From assembly GCA_949316495.1 (NCBI GenBank), contig OX439005.1, positions 2,823,001 to 2,887,000 on the forward strand: a DNA stretch of 64,000 nucleotides, in the 5' to 3' direction. The notes under the pieces are model-generated. The model did no database searches. It was not told the DNA's origin and worked only from the letters and a program-made list of their open reading frames with translations. The DNA is from Amphiduros pacificus. Lineage: Eukaryota; Annelida; Polychaeta; Phyllodocida; Hesionidae. Within the stretch, counting starts at the first letter, position 1. Each line of letters opens with the position of its first letter. The translations under genes and the position numbers were made by a program. Shown here piece after piece: positions 1 through 12,600 of the stretch.

Positions 1-530
1 GGGGTATTTTCAGGTTAGTTTTTTAGGATTTCAGGTTTTTTTCTTGAATGCTGACTTTCATCAATGAATAATAATAAGGCCTGGGGAAAAAAGAGTTCTG
101 TTTCTCATCGCTAGCCTCTTTTTGAATACGAAAAAAAAGGTAAAATGCCATCCACACAATAAATGCAGGTGCAGCTGAGTGTCTAACAATATATAATTAT
201 CGCAATAGAAGAGTTGTCATATGTAATAAAGGCATAAAATAGTGATGCTATACATTTAGATAGGAGTTTAAAAAAAATGTTTTTGCCGAGAAACAACACT
301 TTTCTTTCCTGGCCCAAAATAGATTTTTGATTATATGTTGAGTCAATTATATTAAATTTACATGATGTCATGTAAATTTGATTATATCGTTTGTTTTTTG
401 TTTCATATTTATTTATTTATTTATTTAGGTTTAATGAGATTTAGTTATAACATCAAATTTTAAATTACTCTTGGATCAAATTTTTAACTTGCATTTAAAT
501 AGAGGCATTCTTGATTATTTTGTGTTTCAG
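1..530 (+). other. ITPK1 intron (3' part)
   Basis: AT-rich intron sequence ending in TTTTGTGTTTCAG at 518-530. Contains an ATTT tetranucleotide run near 408-427. No gene seen. Confidence 0.8.
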
Positions 531-3187
531 AAATGGAGACGATACATTTTGACAGCCATGACGTCTCAAAAGCAGATTCTGCTTCATTTCTGAATGAGGT
601 AAGAACAGAGCCAATATTATTAATAATAATAATAATAATAATAAACATTCAGTAAGATAACAGTAAAATCAGTTTCTGATTCATTAAAATCAACAGTGAA
701 ATAGACTTAGACGAAATAGACAACACAGATAACTTATTTCTTTTAATTAAATCATTGATAATGAACTATATTAATGTTGGAGTTAAATCTTATTTGTTTC
801 CCCGATTAATATTTCTGTGGGGCTGCCTGACACATGGTTGACACATGACTCGGGGTGGGGTGGGGGGGGGGGGGGGGGTACTCTCATAGTCAGCGTTACC
901 GGGGAAGCTGGGCTAAATAGTGTCCTCTTTGCTGATATTTTCCGGGTTAAGATATTTTATCATTTTCCCTAAAACAGGGTACTGTTTTTCAAATTTCTCC
1001 CTAAAACAGGGATCACAATCCCCTTTTCCAATCTCCTCCTTCTGCATCATCCCTAAATGAGGGTATCAAAAATTCAGCTCGTCCTAAATCAGGGTACCAA
1101 ATTTCAGCTAATCCTAAATCAGGGTACCAATAATGATAGAATCTTTCCCTAAATCAGGCTCTGGGGTTTTCAGTTCCATCCCAGCCTCCGCGGGTTAAAA
1201 TCATGAGAGTAGTCAGTCACCACACAGGTCGTGACCTCAGGCTTGTCAATTCTGATTTGATGATAATTTGGTGGCCGTGACTCATGCATGACTGGATGTG
1301 GAGTTCCAAATGTCAAATGCAACAACTAGGGCAGAGCTAGAGAGAAGATTAAACGATTGGTATTGCTACCAATGCAATGCAGAGTATTTCTTTAGATATT
1401 TGGAGACATATTTCAAAATAAAGGACTCGGACTTCAAAGTAAAAGCTCTCTTGTGGAGGTATATTATGGGATGATATCAACAATGATGCTGTGATGTAAG
1501 CAATATCCATGTCAATCTGCCCACGTAAAACCCTCCATAAGCTCATTGCATAACAAGGTCTGATCTAAATAACAATTGTTAACGCCCTGAGTGTGTAATC
1601 ATCACATAACCCGTATATCCCTATCAAATTTGACTTTAAAGGCCACAGGCCATGATGCAGTTGGTTTGTTTGTTTGGGGTTTTACATCACTTTGAACATT
1701 ATTTCAGTCATTTTGTGACGAGACCTACTTGTAGCAGATATAGTGCTGCCTCACTGAATTGTCATGTCGCAGGTCCTTGACATGATAATCCACCCGGTCA
1801 CAGATTTACAAGGACAACGGGTTAACCCTTTAAGCACAGGCCTCAGCTCATGAGTGAAATTCACGAATTCAATCTCGGCATGGCCGGGGATCGAACCCAC
1901 AACCTTTGGATCACAACAGAGGAATTGGTGCTAATAAGCTGGCGCTCAAACCAACTGCGCCACGGACCGTGGCCCACCTGATGCAGTTGGTTAGAGTGTA
2001 AACTTGGCACCAGTTCGTCTGTGGTGATTCAAAGGTTGTGGGTTCAATTCCCAGCCAACATGACCGGGCGGGTTGTCATTTCAAGGACCTGCGACAAGAC
2101 AATTCAGTGAGGCAGCACTTATCTGCTCTAAGTAGGTCTCATCATGAAATGACTGAAATAAAGTTAAACCCTAAACAAGCAAACAAACAAGCAAATAAAC
2201 AAACAAACTAATTTGACCTTTGACTTGTATCAGCATTTTAGGGCGAATGCCACTGAATTAAGATCTCTCATTTTGCCATGATAACCAACATAATAATCTG
2301 ATTGGTTTTTTTTAACACCTGACCTTTGACCCTCTCTTTATTGGTCACTTTCCAATGCAGCTGATTGGTGTTAATGTTTTCAGCTTGATGACCAAGTTCA
2401 GACGCCGCGGAGTGTTGACCTTCAGAGGTTAGAGAGGATCGCAGTCGACATTAAGAAGAGGCTCGGTCTCAAGATGTTTGGAGTTGACGTGATTATTGAT
2501 AACAGAGATGGAGAATACGCCATCATTGACATCAATGCATTCCCAGGTAATATAGACTCTGAAGGAAAGGAAATATTCTAATGTGGGTTAAGTTTCCTCT
2601 GATATGCACTGAATATCATTGATAATTTCATATCAAAGAGATACACACACACACACACACACACTTCAACTCTTCAGCACCACAACACATCACTTAATAA
2701 AACGTTTACTAAATTGACCTTTATTTATTTGATTAATAATTCTTTATTAAAGCTATATAATTTGTAACCTGTGCCATTGTGTATGAATATTTTCTTATAT
2801 ATATATATTAAAAGTAAAAGTAGTGCTTGATGACATTGTTTTTTCTTCTCTTTCCATCTAGGATATGATGGTGTACCAGACTTTTTCCAGGCATTACTGC
2901 AGGTGATAAAGCAAAGTGTTGATGATAACCATAAAACTTCACCCAAAACATTCCAAACATCAGCTGGTTGTGATAGCGCCACCTGTACTGCAAAAGTTGG
3001 AACAAATGGTTCCCATTCACAACACCAGGTGGAGTCACTGGATAGGAAAGAGAACAGAGTTATTTCTATTGGGATACAACAAACAAAAGGGTTACATCAA
3101 GTGAATGGAATCTGTCATGACATTCAATCATGTAAGCAGCCAGAAATCGTCCTTCCCATAGCAGCCCCTGCAAATGGTACAAACTGA
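531..3187 (+). CDS. ITPK1: Inositol-tetrakisphosphate 1-kinase, 3' half (three last coding exons)
   Basis: This ATP-grasp kinase phosphorylates inositol 3,4,5,6- and 1,3,4-phosphates in the cytosol. Exons are 531-598, 2384-2546 and 2862-3187, each with AG before and GT after; the first intron is phase 0 and the second phase 1, and the stop is TGA at 3185-3187. The joined 185-residue C-terminal part reads HFDSHDVSKADSAS, then FGVDVIIDN, then YAIIDINAFPGYDGVPDFF. These match the ITPK1 stretches FNSHNVSKPESSS and DINAFPGYEGV. The last Asp-Ile-Asn supplies the Mg2+ ligands of the family. After VPDFFQALLQVIKQ comes a polar, poorly conserved tail of about 90 residues, as in other ITPK1 proteins. 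The 5' exons lie outside the window. Introns hold SINEs, a MITE and a CA repeat. Confidence 0.95.
879..1211. mobile_element. Possible small MITE with palindromic modules, ITPK1 intron
   Basis: TACTCTCAT near 880-888 and ATGAGAGTA near 1203-1211 form short inverted ends, with weaker similarity continuing inward (taaccc.gcgg.ggctggg against taccggggaagctggg). The interior holds about six modules with the form CCCTAAA(A/T)(C/G)AGGG, most followed by TACC. A G run of about 20 bases abuts the left end. No clear target duplication was found, so family assignment is open. Confidence 0.35.
1660..1976 (-). mobile_element. tRNA-derived SINE (reverse orientation)
   Basis: Read on the - strand it starts GGCCACGGTCCGTGGCGCAG, has an A box (TGGCGCAGTTGGTTTGAGCG) and a B box (GGTTCGATCCCC), then a tRNA-unrelated body with GGACCTGCGACATGACAATT and a tail TGATGTAAAACCCCAAACAA. 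The same family recurs at 1974-2215, 48202-48515, 60336-60660 and 63894-64000. Confidence 0.85.
1974..2215 (+). mobile_element. tRNA-derived SINE, head to head with the previous one
   Basis: Diverged copy of the same SINE. GCAGTTGGTTAGAGTG and GGTTCAATTCCC are degenerate A and B boxes. The body GACCTGCGACAAGACAATTC is intact and the tail is a run of CAAA units. About 50 bp of the middle are absent compared with the copy at 48202-48515. Confidence 0.85.
2642..2665. repeat. (CA)n microsatellite
   Basis: About twelve CA units within the last ITPK1 intron. Confidence 0.95.
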
Positions 3188-3623
3188 AACAACGTTGACA
3201 CATCGATTGACACCAAAGGTTTTTTTTGTTGTTGTTTTTTTTTTAATATTACTTTTCTTGTAAGCATTTGGACCAGACAGAAATATTGACTTTCAATATG
3301 CAATGATGAACAAGAAATTATTCACAAAATGATCTAGTCAAACCAACAATTTGTTTGTATCAATCATTTATACATATCTTTTCCATTAAAAAAAGTAATA
3401 CCTGGCCTTGAAGATAGATGTGGCATTTGTAGGAAGACCAGCATTTACAGACATTGTATGATTGCTGGTTCGCATTCATTAGTGAAGCTTATCAGATACA
3501 TGTAATTAAGGATCAAATATGTACTAGCCATGCTGCGAGGTACATCACTCAATCTGAATCATAAAAAAAACAAATTTACCTGCACACACAGTCATAGTCT
3601 GCCGGGATGTTGGAATCTGACAT
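3188..3623 (+). other. Downstream flank or 3' UTR of ITPK1
   Basis: AT-rich, with T runs directly after the stop codon. No canonical AATAAA stands out before the first minisatellite, so the transcript may run into the repeat arrays. A candidate polyadenylation signal (ATAAATAAATTAAA) lies near 5484-5497. Confidence 0.4.
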
Positions 3624-5034
3624 GGAATGTACACTCAGATCTGGTTTACACCGAATGTACAGTCAGATCTGGTTTACACCGAATGTACACGCAGATCTGG
3701 TTTACACCGAATGTACACTCAGATCTGGTTTACACCAAATGTAGTCAGATCTGGTTTACACTGAATCTTCACTCAGATCTGGTTTACACCAAATGTAGTC
3801 AGATCTGGTTTACACCGAATGTACACTCAGATCTGGTTTACACCGAATGTACAGTCAGATCTGGTTTACACCGAATGTAGTCAGATCTGGTTTACACTGA
3901 ATGTACAGTCAGATCTGGTTTACACCAAATGTAGTCAGATCTGGTTTACACCAAATGTACAGTCAGATCTGGTTTACACCAAATGTAGTCAGATCTGGTT
4001 TACACAGAATGTACGGTCAGATCTGGTTTACACCGAATGTACGGTCAGATCTGGTTTACACCAAATGTAGTCAGATCTAGTTTACACCGAATACACAGTC
4101 AGATCTGGTTTACACCGAATGTACAGTCAGGTCTGTTTTACACCAAATGTAGTCAGATCTGGTTTACACCGAATGTAGTCAGATCTGGTTTACACCAAAT
4201 GTAGTCAGATCTGGTTTACACCAAATGTACAGTCAGATCTGGTTTACACAAAATGTACACTCAGATCTGGTTTACACCAAATGTACACTCAGATCTGGTT
4301 TACACCAAATGTAGTCAGATCTAGTTTACACCGAATGCACAGTCAGATCTGGTTTACACCGAATGTACAGTCAGGTCTGGTTTACACCAAATGTAGTCAG
4401 ATCTGGTTTACACCGAATGTACAGTCAGGTCTGGTTTACACCAAATGCAGTCAGATCTGGTTTACACCGAATGCACAGTCAGATCTGGTTTACACCGAAT
4501 GTACAGTCAGATCTGGTTTACACTGAATGTACAGTCAGATCTTGTTTACACCAAATGTAGTCAGATCTAGTTTACACCGAATGCACAGTCAGATCTGGTT
4601 TACACCGAATGTAGTCAGGTCTGGTTTACACCAAATGTAGTCAGATCTAGTTTACACCGAATGCAGTCAGATCTGGTTTACACTGAATGTACAGTCAGAT
4701 CTTGTTTACACCAAATGTAGTCAGATCTGGTTTACACTGAATGTAGTCAGATCTGGTTTACATTGAATGTAGTTATATCTGGTTTACATCAAATGTTGTC
4801 GGATCTGGTTTACACCTAATGTACAGTCAGATCTGGTTTACACCAAATATAGTCAGATCTGGTTTACACCAAATGAAATCAGATCTGGTTTACACCAAAT
4901 GAAATCAGATCTGGTTTACACCGAATGTTCAGTCAGATCTGGTTTACACTGAATGTAGTCAGATCTGGTTTACACTGAATGTAGTCAGATCTGGTTTACA
5001 CTGAATGTAGTCAGATCTGGTTTACACAGAATAG
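3624..5034. repeat. Minisatellite, 28/26 bp units, about 52 copies
   Basis: The unit is GTACAGTC or GTAGTC followed by AGATCTGGTTTACACC and GAAT/AAAT. The two length classes (28 and 26 bp) differ by two bases at the start of the unit and alternate irregularly. Every unit carries a BglII-type AGATCT with few exceptions. Open frames across it are an accident of the unit sequence. Confidence 0.97.
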
Positions 5035-5540
5035 ATTCAGGCAGAGTGGATGGTCTGTATAGATTCACAGTAAAGACTTCAACATTGACAAGTGCTTTTC
5101 TGTTTCTATATTTGGACAGTGAGTTTTCTGATGACATTTCACCATTTATAATTAGAGAATGATAGAGAAAAAATGACATTTTATATGATTATAAGCACTT
5201 GATGTTGAGACATATTTGTATATAGTTTTTTGATGAAAGTGTAAAAAAGCCATGTTCAAATGTATTTTGTCAATTTGTCCTAAGAAGTGTAAATAGCATT
5301 GAGATATTTCATAAACTGCATAGGTATTTCAGAGGCACAATAATTGAAGAATGTCTCAAATGCTGAGATCAGTTGATGTCCTTTTGTACTGAAGTTTAAT
5401 GTGGGAATCGCAGACAACATTGTCACTGTATTTCAGGTAGTGATTTGATTAGTGCATTTATGGTTCCTGGGTCCCCCTTGCATAAATAAATTAAAGGAGT
5501 CAATTGATCCACTCTTGTCCCCACCCAAAGGCGTGATCTA

Positions 5541-5652
5541 CCGCATTTACTCGAGTATAAGGCGACATGTGTATAAGACGCCCCCCCCCCCCCCCAAACA
5601 TTAACTAAGGGTTTGGGTGCGAAAACCTCGTCTAATATACGAGTAAGTACAG
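5541..5652. mobile_element. Tc1/mariner-like MITE with TA duplication
   Basis: A 112 bp element flanked by TA at 5539-5540 and 5653-5654. The left end CCGCATTTACTCGAGTATAA and the reverse complement of the right end (CTGTACTTACTCGTATATTA) form imperfect inverted repeats of about 25 bp. A C run of 16 bases and GTATAAGACG lie inside. The end type is widespread among animal MITEs. Confidence 0.75.
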
Positions 5653-5754
5653 TATCTCTACTCTTTGACTGACTGAATTATGAGAAGACATTGTTCACTA
5701 TGGACTGGGCTTTGAATATTAAGTTTAACCAACATGTATAAATGCAGTGCCTAA

Positions 5755-6421
5755 CATAGTGAGATGTGGCGCCCTCTGTGGTAGACCCGGACATGGTGAG
5801 ATGTGGCGCCCTCTGTGGTAGACCCGGACATAGTGAGATGTGGCGTCCTCTGTGGTAGACCCGGACATAGTGAGATGTGGCGCCCTCTGTGGTAGACCCG
5901 GACATAGTGAGATGTGGCGCCCTCTGTGGTAGACCCGGACATGGTGAGATGTGGCGCCCTCTGTGGTAGACCCGGACATGGTGAGATGTGACGCCCTCTG
6001 TGGTAGACCCGGACATAGTGAGATGTGGTGCCCTCTGTGGTAGACCCGGACATAGTGAGATGTGGCACCCTCTGGTAGACCCAGACATGGTGAGATGTGG
6101 CGCCCTCTGTGGTAGACCCGGACATGGTGAGATGTGGCCCCCTCTGTGGTAGACCCGGACATGGTGAGATGTGGCGCCCTCTGTGGTAGACCCGGACATG
6201 GTGAGATGTGGCGCCCTCTGTGGTAGACCCGGACATAGTGAGATGTGGCGCCCTCTGTGGTAGACCCGGACATAGTGAGATGTGGTGCCCTCTGTGGTAG
6301 ACCCGGACATTGTGAGATGTGGCGCCCTCTGTGGTAGACCCGGACATAGTGAGATGTGGCGCCCTCTGTGGTAGACCCGGACATAGTGAGATGTGGCGCC
6401 CTCTGTGGTAGACCCGGACAA
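5755..6421. repeat. Minisatellite, 37 bp unit, 18 copies
   Basis: The unit reads GTGAGATGTGGCGCCCTCTG then TGGTAGACCCGGACATA. Copies are more than 95 percent alike; one is 2 bp short near 6070. Because 37 is not a multiple of three and no frame contains a stop, several long open frames cross it; none is likely to be a gene. Confidence 0.97.
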
Positions 6422-7997
6422 ACTCTCCAACATATTAAATGTATATATTTGGTGTACGAGGCACATACTTACATATCAGTGTCACCATGTGTATTCATCA
6501 TATTGAAAATGTTCTATTTCATATGATTTATTTTCTGTAAACTAGAAAAAAAAAACATTGTTTTTTTACCTGTGTTTCTTTAAAAAGTATATATATTAAT
6601 ACATAACAATTTGTTAAATCTTTTTAAAAAAAGGTTAGATCAGAGAGTCATACACAATTTCTCATCCAAAAATATGATTCATAAAAGCTCATCTACACCA
6701 TATCCAGAAAAACAAGATAGGATGTAAGCAAAAAACATGGTCAACTCATATATACTAATCGGTCAATCAAATTTATATCATAAAAAGACAGGTCAAAGTT
6801 TTTGAATTCTAAAGTTTGAACTGTAATACTCTGTTTACTATTGGAATATATGTATATATATATGAAGGCCAATGTAACCCATAATACTCACAACAGAGTT
6901 ATACCAACGTGGGTTAGAGGCTTCTCTTCGTTTGTGATAAGCGTTTGTACGTGCTATATTTTATACATAATCTATTTGTAGCTGCTGATAGATTTACTGA
7001 TAATGCTAGACTTTTTTCTCATTTTTGGGTCATGATATAATGTTCTGTTAAAAGCACAATTTGAAAATGTATATTTTTTATAAAGAATCTTTAGAGCTTT
7101 GAGAACAAAATATATCTGGTAATAACAAAAGTGAATGTTATTCCGTTGGTTTTATTTACACAAGAGTAAACATTCGCCGGTACGTCACTATTCTTTACTT
7201 TTATGGTAAAATTACAATGGTACAGTTTCCCCAATAAGTAAGTGCAGTGTAAGGCTGAACCTTACGTATCCTTATAAATCAGTGGTCAGTAATTAGTTCG
7301 TGCCTAGTTTTGCTCATGGAGATTTTGATTAGTCAAGTATAACTTACTTTTTTAGTTTTTTTTTTCTTTGTCAAAAGCTGTGATTTTTTCTTTCCTGTTC
7401 ATGTACTTCACAAATTCCAGGGTAAATGGAGTTATTTCACCACATGGAATGCTTTTTAAAAGGCTTTACATGGTAAACGTGATTTGATAGATGTAAATTT
7501 TTATCACATCTCAAACATATGTTTTTCTTTTAAATTAAAAATTAAATTGCAGTCTTCCCCAATTCTGGTCCAGAATTGGGGCTCGGGTGACTGTTTTGAA
7601 GCTCATGACCAAAAATTCTCAACTTAAGTTGAGAGCAATATTATCAGAAGAACTCATTGTCTCCCTCTAAATGCAGTCCTTATGGTTATATCAGTTTAAA
7701 TTGTTCTTTTATAGTTGTACAACAGAGAGACAGAGTAGTTTACCTATCAGTAGTGTGATTGTGAACTAAATATATTTTTGTATATGAAATAAATGTACAC
7801 AAATACATATACAGATTTTATGATGTGGCCTTTTACTACATAACTGTTTATAAATGATGAATTTAAAAACTTATTCTATATCAAGTATAAGCATTAAACC
7901 TATTAAGCAAGTATGGTGACCTATTTGTAAATATATTGAAGTCATATATCCTTGAGTAGAGTGATTTTTCCATTTCACATTACCTTGAAGAATCCGA
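6422..7997. other. Intergenic AT-rich stretch, no feature seen
   Basis: Low-complexity AT-rich sequence with short TA runs near 6846-6862. No splice-bounded coding segment or recognised repeat was found. Confidence 0.5.
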
Positions 7998-8872
7998 GAT
8001 AACAATCCTCACCCAGATAACAATCCTCACCCAGATAACAATCCTCACCCAGATAACAATCCTCACCCAGATAACAATCCTCACCCAGATAACAATCCTC
8101 ATCCAGATAACAATCCTCACCCAGATAACAATCCTCACCCAGATAACAATCCTCACCCAGATAACAATCCTCACCTAGACAACAATCCTCACCCAGATAA
8201 CAATCCTCACCCAGACAACAATCCTCACCCAGATAACAATCCTCACCCAGATAACAATCCTCACCCAGATAACAATCCTCACCCAGACAACAATCCTCAC
8301 CCAGATAACAATCCTCACCCAGATAACAATCCTCACCCAGACAACAATCCTCACCCAGATAACAATCCTCACCCAGATAACAATCCTCACCCAGATAACA
8401 ATCCTCACCCAGACAACAATCCTCACCCAGATAACAATCCTCACCCAGATAACAATCCTCACCCAGATAACAATCCTCACCCAGATAACAATCTTCATCC
8501 AGACAACAATCCTCACCCAGATAACAATCCTCACCCAGATAACAATCCTCATCCAGATAACAATCCTCATCCAGATAACAATCCTCACCCAGATAACAAT
8601 CCTCACCCAGATAACAATCCTCACCCAGATAACAATCCTCATCCAGATAACAATCCTCATCCAGATAACAATCCTCACCCAGATAACAATCCTCACCCAG
8701 ATAACAATCCTCATCCAGATAACAATCCTCACCCAGATAACAATCCTCACCCAGATAACAATCCTCATCCAGATAACAATCCTCACCCAGATAACAATCC
8801 TCACCCAGACAACAATCCTCACCCAGATAACAATCCTCACCCAGATAACAATCCTCACCCAGATAACAATCC
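7998..8872. repeat. Minisatellite, 18 bp unit, about 48 copies
   Basis: The unit is AGATAACAATCCTCACCC with almost only C/T changes (AGACAACAATCC, CTCATCC). The 18 bp period keeps frames open on the - strand (GEDCYL or RIVIWV repeats), which is not evidence of coding. Confidence 0.97.
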
Positions 8873-9100
8873 ATCCTCGTTGGGCGTGGGATTTCTTGAT
8901 CTTTAATTGTGTAAGAAAACAGACATTTTACCCAGAAGGCAGTGAGAAATATCTTCTTATTACACACCACGGTCATGGAAATGGCGGTGCATAATAATTA
9001 ACCTGACAATCGCCCCCAATTAATCCATCAGCAAAAGTGAGAAAAGTGATTGCAGAAATTTAAGTTATATGCATCAATTTAAGTTATAAGCATCAAATAA

Positions 9101-9303
9101 GGGGCGATCCATTTGATTTTTGTGGGGTGGGGTGGGACAGCAGTACTGGATGAATAATTTTTTTTTCTTTGGTAGGGTGGATGAATTTTTTTTTTTCTTT
9201 GGTAGGGTGAATGAATAATTTTTTTTTCTGGGATGGGGTGGGTGAATAAATTTTTTTTCCAAAATCTCCCACCCCACCCCACAAAAATCAAATGGATCGC
9301 CCC
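9101..9303. mobile_element. MITE with 37 bp perfect inverted ends and TAA duplication
   Basis: A 203 bp element bounded by TAA at 9098-9100 and 9304-9306. The first 37 bases (starting GGGGCGATCCATTTGATTTT) are the exact reverse complement of the last 37. The core is three T-rich modules (GGATGAATAATTTTTTTTTC type). The 3 bp TAA/TTA-type duplication fits the PIF/Harbinger superfamily; no transposase is present. Confidence 0.85.
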
Positions 9304-9306
9304 TAA

Positions 9307-9696
9307 GCATCACTTTAAGTTATATGTATATGCACCACTTTCATGAGAAGTGTAAATCATTCTACAAGTCATGGTTACTGCCTCTACTGTGTGTGTTTCA
9401 AAAATTCTGTGGTTAAGAACTGACACCTGGTGAGTGGAACAAAACCTATACAAGATGTGTATAGCTATATGATAACCAGAAGTGCTGTTCTGTCCTGTGC
9501 ACCATTCTGTGTTTCATTTATTCTGCAGTTCGGAGCTGACACCCGGTGAGTAGATCTAACCTCTAATTTTCTATTAGCTTGCACAGAGTATCAGAGTAAT
9601 TGTTTGAATCACATTTTGCAGGAAGACTTTATTTATATTTTTTATTGTTTATAGTTTTAAATTGAGGTTGCAATCACTGAAGAGTAATGTCATTGT
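9307..9696. other. Short spacer between MITE and 48 bp array
   Basis: Two imperfect copies of a roughly 120 bp segment (GTGTTTCA..TTCTG(T/C)(G/A)GTT.. then TGACACC(T/C)GGTGAGT) at about 9390-9435 and 9510-9555. No gene seen. Confidence 0.4.
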
Positions 9697-12600
9697 GAAA
9701 CAGGGGTTATAATCACATGAGTGATTGAGGTTTTAGGTTGATGTGGAACAGGGGTTATAATCACATGAGTCACTGAGGTTTTAGGTTGATGTGGAGCAGG
9801 GGTTATAATCACATGAGTCACTGAGGTTTTAGGTTGATGTGGAGCAGGGGTTATAATCACATGAGTGATTGAGGCTTTAGGTTGATGTGGAGCAGGGGTT
9901 ATAATCACATGAGTGACTGAGGTTTTAGGTTGATGTGGAGCAGGGGTTATAATCACATGAGTCACTGAGGTTTTAGGTTGATGTGGAGCAGGGGTTATAA
10001 TCACATGAGTCACCGAGGCTTTAGGTTGATGTGGAGCAGGGGTTATAATCACATGAGTCACTGAGGTTTTAGGTTGATGTGGAGCAGGGGTTATAATCAC
10101 ATGAGTCACTGAGGTTTTAGGTTGATGTGGAGCAGGGGTTATAATCACATGAGTCACTGAGGTTTTAGGTTGATGTGGAGCAGGGGTTATAATCACATGA
10201 GTCACTGAGGTTTTAGGTTGATGTGGAGCAGGGGTTATAATCACATGAGTCACTGAGGTTTTAGGTTGATGTGGAGCAGGGGTTATAATCACATGAGTCA
10301 CTGAGGTTTTAGGTTGATGTGGAGCAGGGGTTATAATCACATGAGTGATTGAGGTTTTGGGTTGATGTGGATCAGGGGTTATAATCACATGAGTCACGGA
10401 GGTTTTAGGTTGATGTGGAGCAGGGGTTATAATCACATGAGTGATTGAGGTTTTGGGTTGATGTGGATCAGGGGTTATAATCACATGAGTGAATGAGGAT
10501 TTAGGTTGATGTGGAGCAGGGGTTATATATAATCACATGAGTCACTGAGGCTTTAGGTTGATGTGGAGCAGGGGTTATAATCACATGAGTCACTGAGGCT
10601 TTAGGTTGATGTGGAGCAGGGGTTATAATCACATGAGTCACTGAGGTTTTAGGTTGATGTGGAGCAGGGGTTATAATCACATGAGTCACTGAGGTTTCAG
10701 GTTGATGTGGAACAGGGGTTATAATCACATGAGTCACTGAGGCTTTAGGTTGATGTGGAGCAGGGGTTATAATCACATGAGTCACTGAGGTTTTAGGTTG
10801 ATGTGGAGCAGGGGTTATAATCACATGAGTCACTGAGGTTTTAGGTTGATGTGGAGCAGGGGTTATAATCACACGAGTGATTGAGGTTTTAGGTTGATGT
10901 GGAGCAGGGGTTATAATCACATGAGTGACTGAGGTTTAGGTTGATGTGGAGCAGGGGTTGTAATCACATGAGTCACTGAGGTTTAGGTTGATGTGGAGCA
11001 GGGGTTATAATCACATGAGTCACTGAGGTTTAGGTTGATGTGGAGCAGGGGTTATAATCACACGAGTCACTGAGGCTTTAGGTTGATGTGGATCAGGGGT
11101 TATAATCACATGAGTCACTGAGGTTTTAGGTTGATGTGGAGCAGGGGTTATAATCACATGAGTCACTGAGGTTTAGGTTGATGTGGAGCAGGGGTTATAA
11201 TCACATGAGTCACTGAGGTTTTAGGTTGATGTGGAGCAGGGGTTATAATCACATGAGTCACTGAGGTTTTAGGTTTATGTGGAGCAGGGGTTATAATCAC
11301 ATGAGTCACTGAGGTTTTAGGTTGATGTGGAGCAGGGGTTATAATCACATGAGTCACTGAGGTTTTAGGTTGATGTGGAGCAGGGGTTATATTCACATGA
11401 GTCACTGAGGTTTTATGTTGATGTGTGGAACAGGGGTTATAATCACACGAGTCACTGAGGTTTTAGGTTGATGTGGAGCAGGGGTTATAATCACATGAGT
11501 GACTGAGGCTTTATGTTGATGTGTGGAACAGGGGTTATAATCACATGAGTCACTGAGGTTTAGGTTGATGTGGAGCAGGGGTTATAATCACATGAGTGAC
11601 TGAGGTTTTAGGTTGATGTGGAGCAGGGGTTATAATCACATGAGTCACTGAGGTTTAGGTTGATGTGGAGCAGGGGTTATAATCACATGAGTCACTGAGG
11701 TTTTAGGTTGATGTGGAGCAGGGGTTATAATCACATGAGTGACTGAGGTTTTAGGTTGATGTGGAACAGGGGTTATAATCACATGAGTCACGGAGGTTTT
11801 AGGTTGATGTGGAACAGGGGTTATAATCACACGAGTGACTGAGGTTTTAGGTTGATGTGGAGCAGGGGTTATAATCACATGAGTCACGGAGGTTTTAGGT
11901 TGATGTGGAGCAGGGGTTATAATCACATGAGTCACTGAGGTTTGAGGTTGATGTGGAACAGGGGTTATAATCACATGAGTCACTGAGGTTTGAGGTTGAT
12001 GTGGAACAGGGGTTATAATCACATGAGTGACTGAGGTTTAGGTTGATGTGGAGCAGGGGTTATAATCACATGAGTGACTGAGGTTTTAGGTTGATGTGGA
12101 GCAGGGGTTATAATCACATGAGTCACTGAAGTTTTAGGTTGATGTGGAGCAGGGGTTATAATCACATGAGTCACTGAGGTTTTAGGTTGATGTGGAGCAG
12201 GGGTTATAATCACATGAGTCACTGAGGCTTTAGGTTGATGTGGAGCAGGGGTTATAATCACATGAGTCACTGAGGTTTTAGGTTGATGTGGAACAGGGGT
12301 TATAATCACACGAGTCACTGAGGTTTTAGGTTGATGTGGAGCAGGGGTTATAATCACATGAGTCACTGAGGTTTTAGGTTGATGTGGAGCAGGGGTTATA
12401 ATCACATGAGTGATTGAGGTTTTGGGTTGATGTGGATCAGGGGTTATAATCACATGAGTAACGGAGGTTTAGGTTGATGTGGAGCAGGGTTATAAATCAC
12501 ATGAGTCACTGAAGTTTTAGGTTGATGTGGAGCAGGGGTTATAATCACATGAGTCACTGAGGTTTAGGTTGATGTGGAGCAGGGTTATAAATCACATGAG

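Noticed and set aside
3530-4560. Open frames in the 28/26 bp array
   Set aside because: Alternation of unit length changes frame constantly; no coding signal.
3624-5034. CRISPR-like array
   Set aside because: Units are contiguous without variable spacers, and the sequence is clearly animal.
5678-6466. Three overlapping - strand open frames of about 200-260 codons
   Set aside because: They are the three frames of one 37 bp minisatellite whose unit lacks stops; composition follows the repeat exactly.
7975-8976. 333-codon Cys/Asp/Glu repeat protein (GEDCYL)
   Set aside because: An 18 bp tandem repeat keeps any stop-free frame open; a second frame (RIVIWV) is equally open, and there is no start context or splice signal.
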